Source: an uncultured Lachnospiraceae bacterium
GTDB taxonomy: Bacteria > Bacillota > Clostridia > Lachnospirales > Lachnospiraceae
Direction of reading: 5' to 3'
DNA: 8,010 nt
Assembly: GCA_902489925.1 (NCBI GenBank)
Contig: CABUBX010000101.1
Span: forward strand, 1 to 8,010
In this document: in pieces, positions 5,172-8,010 of the stretch
Layout of the letters: each line of letters opens with the position of its first letter
Position numbering within the stretch: position 1 is the first letter of the stretch
Made by a program: the position numbers and the translations under genes
The notes under the pieces: model-generated
The model's database searches: none
Told to the model about the DNA's origin: nothing
The model's input: only the letters and a program-made list of their open reading frames with translations

Positions 5172-6666
5172 CCGTTTTTCTCCTTTCTGCCCGCCGCATC
5201 CGCCGTCTTGCATTCTGACGGGTAAATACCGGTCTGTCCTGCATCGTAAACAGCGGAAATCTAAGCGCACTGTCTTTATAATCCTCCTTCGGGCAAACTG
5301 ACGAATCTACAAAAGGCATCATATACGGTATGCCAAAGCTTGTAAGGCTGCAAAGATGGATAAGCACGGCAATCACCCCCATCACAACGCCGAGGATTCC
5401 AAAAAAGGTTCCAAGCAATATAAGAAAAAATTTTACAAGACGAAAGGCAGAGGCAAAGCCCTCATTTGGTATTGTAAAAGCCGAAAGCGCAGTCAGCGCC
5501 ACAACAATGACAACAATCGGGCTGACAATATTTGCATCCACCGCCGCCTGCCCGATAATCAGACCGCCCACAATGCCAAGCGTGCTTCCCATCGGCCCCG
5601 GAAGCCTGATGCCTGCCTCACGCAGTATCTCAAAGGCAATTTCCATTAAGACAACCTCCAGCGCCAACGGGAAAGGTACGCCCTGCCTTGCCGCCGTAAA
5701 CGACAGGGCAAGACTTGTCGGAAATATTTCCGTATGAAAACCGGCAAGGGCAATATAAAGCGCCGGAAGCACCATTGCCACAACGGCTGCCGCGTAACGC
5801 AAAAATCTCGTCACGCAAACAATGCCCCAGCGGTTATAATAATCATCAGCCGCCTGAAAAAAGCAGGCAAGCGTCACCGGCAATAAAAGTACCATCGGTG
5901 AATTATCAACAACGACCACCACGCGCCCTTCAAGCAGCGCCGACGAGGCTTTATCGGGACGTTCCGTCGATTGAAACTGCGGAAAAGGCGAATACCATCG
6001 GTGCTCTATAAACTGCTCAAGCATACCGCTGTCGAAAATACCGTCAACAATAAACCCTTGAAGCTGTTTTTGTATCGCCTCAAGCACCTTTGGACGCACA
6101 AGGTCTTCCATATACATCAAAACCACATCTGTCTTCGTGCGCACACCGATTTTCATGCCTTCGGCCTTCAGTCTCGTATCCCTGATTCGCCGCCGTATAA
6201 GGACTGTATTGACGCGCACCGACTCTGTAAAGCTGTCCTTTGAGCCGCGGATTGTCGTTTCCGACTCCGCCTCCGACACACCGCGCGACGGGAATTTTTT
6301 ACTGTTAATCATCAGCGCCTGCACTTCCCCTGCACCGAAAATCACCGTATTCCCCGACAAAATCTCCGTCACTGCCGCCTGCATATCATCCATGAGCTTC
6401 GCATCCGCCGTTGTCAGATAAAAATTTTTCACCGTTTCAAGCGGGCATTGCTTCGGCAAAACAACCGGGCCAAACATTAATGCCTTTAAAAGCTCACCCT
6501 CCACAAACGCTCTGTCCGCCATTGAATCCATATAAACCATAAAGATTTCATAGCTTCCCTCGCCTATAAACATCCGCCGGTATACGACATCCGAGCAATG
6601 TTCAAAACATTTTTCAATATACGCTGCATTTTCACAAAGTCGTCCCGAAATACATTCTTTTTTCAT
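5155..6666 (-). CDS. gerAA: GerA-type spore germination receptor subunit A
   Basis: A 503-residue A subunit of a GerA-family germinant receptor; in recent models the A subunit forms the oligomeric ion channel. The cytoplasmic N-terminal half carries family signatures: ETTIRGSKDSFTES at about residues 136-149, NTVLIRRRIR following it, SPFPQ at about 226-230, ALLEGRV at about 243-249, and DNSPMVLLLPVTLACFFQAA followed by DDYY at about 254-277. The C-terminal half has several membrane segments (about 291-309, 332-348, 361-373, 380-400, 410-438), including LPGPMGSTLGIVGGLIIGQA. The tail (about 470-503) is very basic. The ATG at 6666 has AAAGGGA (6675-6681) eight bases upstream; an in-frame TTG at 6699 would lie in the terminator T-run. 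It is the first gene of the ger operon. It is distinguished from spoVAF by being followed by B and C subunits. Confidence 0.95.
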   Translation of the reverse strand: MKKECISGRLCENAAYIEKCFEHCSDVVYRRMFIGEGSYEIFMVYMDSMADRAFVEGELLKALMFGPVVLPKQCPLETVKNFYLTTADAKLMDDMQAAVTEILSGNTVIFGAGEVQALMINSKKFPSRGVSEAESETTIRGSKDSFTESVRVNTVLIRRRIRDTRLKAEGMKIGVRTKTDVVLMYMEDLVRPKVLEAIQKQLQGFIVDGIFDSGMLEQFIEHRWYSPFPQFQSTERPDKASSALLEGRVVVVVDNSPMVLLLPVTLACFFQAADDYYNRWGIVCVTRFLRYAAAVVAMVLPALYIALAGFHTEIFPTSLALSFTAARQGVPFPLALEVVLMEIAFEILREAGIRLPGPMGSTLGIVGGLIIGQAAVDANIVSPIVVIVVALTALSAFTIPNEGFASAFRLVKFFLILLGTFFGILGVVMGVIAVLIHLCSLTSFGIPYMMPFVDSSVCPKEDYKDSALRFPLFTMQDRPVFTRQNARRRMRRAERRKTDVFGK

Positions 6667-6697
6667 AAAGCAATTCCCTTTCCAGACATTTAAAGTC

Positions 6698-6727
6698 AAA
6701 AAAAGGATGCCGTCACCGGCACCCTTT
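6698..6727 (-). terminator. intrinsic terminator between gntR and gerA
   Basis: An 11-bp stem formed by 6717-6727 and 6702-6712, with one G·T wobble and a GTGA loop on the minus strand, is followed by a run of seven T (6698-6704, the first three in the stem). It starts about 40 bases after the gntR stop and should end the ispE-gntR transcript. The T-run ends only about 31 bases before the gerA ATG. Confidence 0.88.
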
Positions 6728-6744
6728 AATATCGCTTATGATTT

Positions 6745-6773
6745 TATTTTGGCAAAATACTGCTGATTTATTC
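6745..6773 (-). promoter_or_regulatory. candidate sigmaG promoter upstream of gerA
   Basis: Minus strand GAATA (6769-6773), 17 bases, CAAAATA (6745-6751). SigmaG promoters are remembered as TGAATA, 17-18 bases, CATACTA; here the core -35 matches and the -10 has one clear mismatch. GerA-type receptor operons are sigmaG-controlled in B. subtilis, which fits. The -35 overlaps the gntR stop codon. A start site near 6738 would place the terminator hairpin inside the gerA leader, which either weakens the call or implies read-through. The region is AT-rich, so chance matches are possible. Confidence 0.35.
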
Positions 6774-7436
6774 CTGAATATTTTTAATCACGGTTAATTC
6801 CTGATGATAAATATGCTCAATAATCAGTTTTTTTGCCCGTTCCTTATTCCGTCCGGCAATCGCCGCCACAATCTGTTCATGCTCGTTATAGAGCCTGTCA
6901 TGGGTTGTGTAATCCTTCAAATACTCGAGGCGATACCGATACATCTGCTCGCGCAGATTATTGACAATCTGAATCAGTCTTGCATTACCTGTTGCATTAA
7001 AAATAATATCATGGAAAGCCACATCGCTCTCCGCAATCTTTGTCACATCACCTTCATTGATTGCCGCTTTGAAATTCTTTAATGCTGCCTTCAATTCTTC
7101 GACCGCCTCATCACTTATACGCTCGCAGGCAAGACCGATTGCCAACTCCTCAAGCGAGGTTCTCACTTCAAGAACATCCTTTAAGTCCTTTTCCGTAATA
7201 CTTGCCACCTCAGCCCCCCGTCTCGGAATCATAATTACAAGACCTTCAAGCTCAAGCTTTCTGATGGCCTCGCGAATCGGTGTACGGCTGACACCAAGCT
7301 GATTGGCAAGCTGAATCTCCATCAATCGCTCGCCCGGCGCCAGATTTCCCTTTAATATTGCCTCACGCAGTGTTTTAAAGACAACATCGCGCAATGGCAG
7401 ATATTCACTGACATTCATCTTCAAATCACTCATCAT
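6768..7436 (-). CDS. GntR-family (FadR/FCD type) transcriptional regulator
   Basis: A 222-residue one-component regulator. The N-terminal winged helix-turn-helix (about residues 15-80) has the GntR signature GERLMEIQLANQLGVSRTPI followed by REAIRKLELEGLV and the wing PRRGAEVA. The C-terminal all-helical FCD effector domain (about 85-215) shows the usual metal-site residues: D138 and H142 (ESDVAFHD), H186 (YNEHEQI) and H208 (IIEHIYH). Such regulators bind organic acids or related metabolites, but the ligand cannot be named here. The ATG at 7436 has AGGAG (7446-7450) nine bases upstream; a second ATG directly follows it. It starts 19 bases after ispE, so the two are probably co-transcribed, and a terminator follows. 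Proximity to the ger genes does not show that it controls them. Confidence 0.93.
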   Translation of the reverse strand: MMSDLKMNVSEYLPLRDVVFKTLREAILKGNLAPGERLMEIQLANQLGVSRTPIREAIRKLELEGLVIMIPRRGAEVASITEKDLKDVLEVRTSLEELAIGLACERISDEAVEELKAALKNFKAAINEGDVTKIAESDVAFHDIIFNATGNARLIQIVNNLREQMYRYRLEYLKDYTTHDRLYNEHEQIVAAIAGRNKERAKKLIIEHIYHQELTVIKNIQE

Positions 7437-7455
7437 CTTCTTTATCTCCTGTCCC

Positions 7456-8010
7456 TTATGAATTTACCGGCCGTGTCAAAAAGACCTGACGTGCAAGCTT
7501 TCCTGCTTTCATCGACGCATAAGCCGAGCGCGCCGCCGCCTCATCATTAAAAAGTCCGAACACTGTCGGACCGCTGCCGCTCATTAAAGCGCCGATAGCG
7601 CCAAGATTTTTCATCTCTTGCTTAATTGTCTCGATAATCGGGTAATCGGCAATCGTCACCATCTCCAGTGTATTTCCGAGATTTGCCGCAATTTTATATA
7701 AATCGCCCGCATTGACGCCATCAACAATCCCGTCTATATTCGGATGCGTCTGAATCTCCTCCACTTTAAGGCGGCCAAACACGTTCTTTGTCGATACATT
7801 CACCGACGGCTTGGCAATTAAGATGAAACAGGACGGCATCGGCTTTAAGGTTGTGAGCACCTCACCAATCCCTTCCGAAAGTGCTGTCGTCCGAAGCAGA
7901 CAATACGGCACATCAGCACCGAGGCTGACACCTCTTTCCATCAACTGACGTCTTGTAAGTCCCAAATTAAAAATCCGGTTCATGCCATACAGCACCGCCG
8001 CCGCATCCGA
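7456..8010 (-). CDS. ispE: 4-diphosphocytidyl-2-C-methyl-D-erythritol kinase, 5' end beyond window
   Basis: The C-terminal 184 residues of IspE, a GHMP-family kinase that phosphorylates CDP-methylerythritol in the non-mevalonate (MEP) isoprenoid pathway. The frame stays open to the window edge, and the first visible residues SDAAAVLYGMN are the end of the ATP-binding GGGSSDAAA motif, so roughly 95-105 N-terminal residues are missing. Other signatures seen are SLGADVPYCL with the catalytic aspartate, LIAKPSVNVSTKNVF, and the third GHMP motif GALMSGSGPTVFGLF near the C terminus. No start codon is present in the window; the apparent GTG at 7995 is internal. The gene ends 19 bases before gntR, whose ribosome binding site occupies the gap. 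Confidence 0.96.
   Translation of the reverse strand, partial: SDAAAVLYGMNRIFNLGLTRRQLMERGVSLGADVPYCLLRTTALSEGIGEVLTTLKPMPSCFILIAKPSVNVSTKNVFGRLKVEEIQTHPNIDGIVDGVNAGDLYKIAANLGNTLEMVTIADYPIIETIKQEMKNLGAIGALMSGSGPTVFGLFNDEAAARSAYASMKAGKLARQVFLTRPVNS

Noticed and set aside
5330..6421. Several open frames of 90-135 codons on the plus strand opposite gerA.
   Set aside because: They lie wholly inside a conserved gene on the other strand, have no suitable ribosome binding sites and resemble no family; they are shadows of GC-rich codons in gerA.
6680..6710. TTGACT at the end of the gntR terminator as a -35 box for gerA.
   Set aside because: At 16-18 bases downstream there is no TATAAT-like sequence, and that position is already the gerA ribosome binding site.
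6700..6740. CATCCTT in the terminator hairpin as a sigmaG -10 box.
   Set aside because: The only possible -35 (GATA) is 20 bases away and the -10 match is poor.

Overview
The window reads as chromosomal core DNA from an endospore-forming member of the Clostridia, most likely Lachnospiraceae or a close relative. This placement is an inference. It rests on a spore-germination receptor operon, spoIIR, yabP/yabQ and divIC next to mazG, HU and an S4-domain gene, on strong AGGAGG-type ribosome binding sites, and on a Firmicutes-type elongator tRNA-Met. Every gene lies on the minus strand, so transcription runs from high to low coordinates. I found no mobile element, CRISPR array, rRNA or phage gene, and no gene-free stretch over 300 bases.

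In transcription order the first block is housekeeping and regulatory. The 3' part of ispE (isoprenoid synthesis, cut by the window edge) is followed after 19 bases by a FadR-type GntR regulator, then by a clear intrinsic terminator at about 6698-6727. Next come three overlapping genes for a GerA-type germinant receptor: the A subunit, the B permease and the C lipoprotein. The C subunit is only about 219 residues long because its reading frame stops just before spoIIR, so it keeps the N-terminal domain and lacks the rest.

spoIIR (the forespore signal that triggers pro-sigmaE processing) has a sporulation-type promoter candidate over the gerC stop codon. It is followed by mazG (NTP pyrophosphohydrolase) and an HU gene that ends at an intrinsic terminator. 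Downstream lie rqcP (S4 RNA-binding ribosome rescue factor), yabP and yabQ (spore coat/cortex assembly), divIC (divisome), and an elongator tRNA-Met with a perfect TTGACA-17-TATAAT promoter.

The theme is a mixture of cell-cycle, translation-quality and sporulation genes in one co-oriented run. Internal promoter candidates (sigmaF/E-like for spoIIR, sigmaE-like for yabPQ, sigmaG-like before gerA, sigmaA-like before mazG) and two terminators would allow parts of it to be expressed at different times. I see no convincing previously undescribed system. The items most worth a second look are the truncated GerC and the promoter and terminator arrangement around the ger and spoIIR genes.
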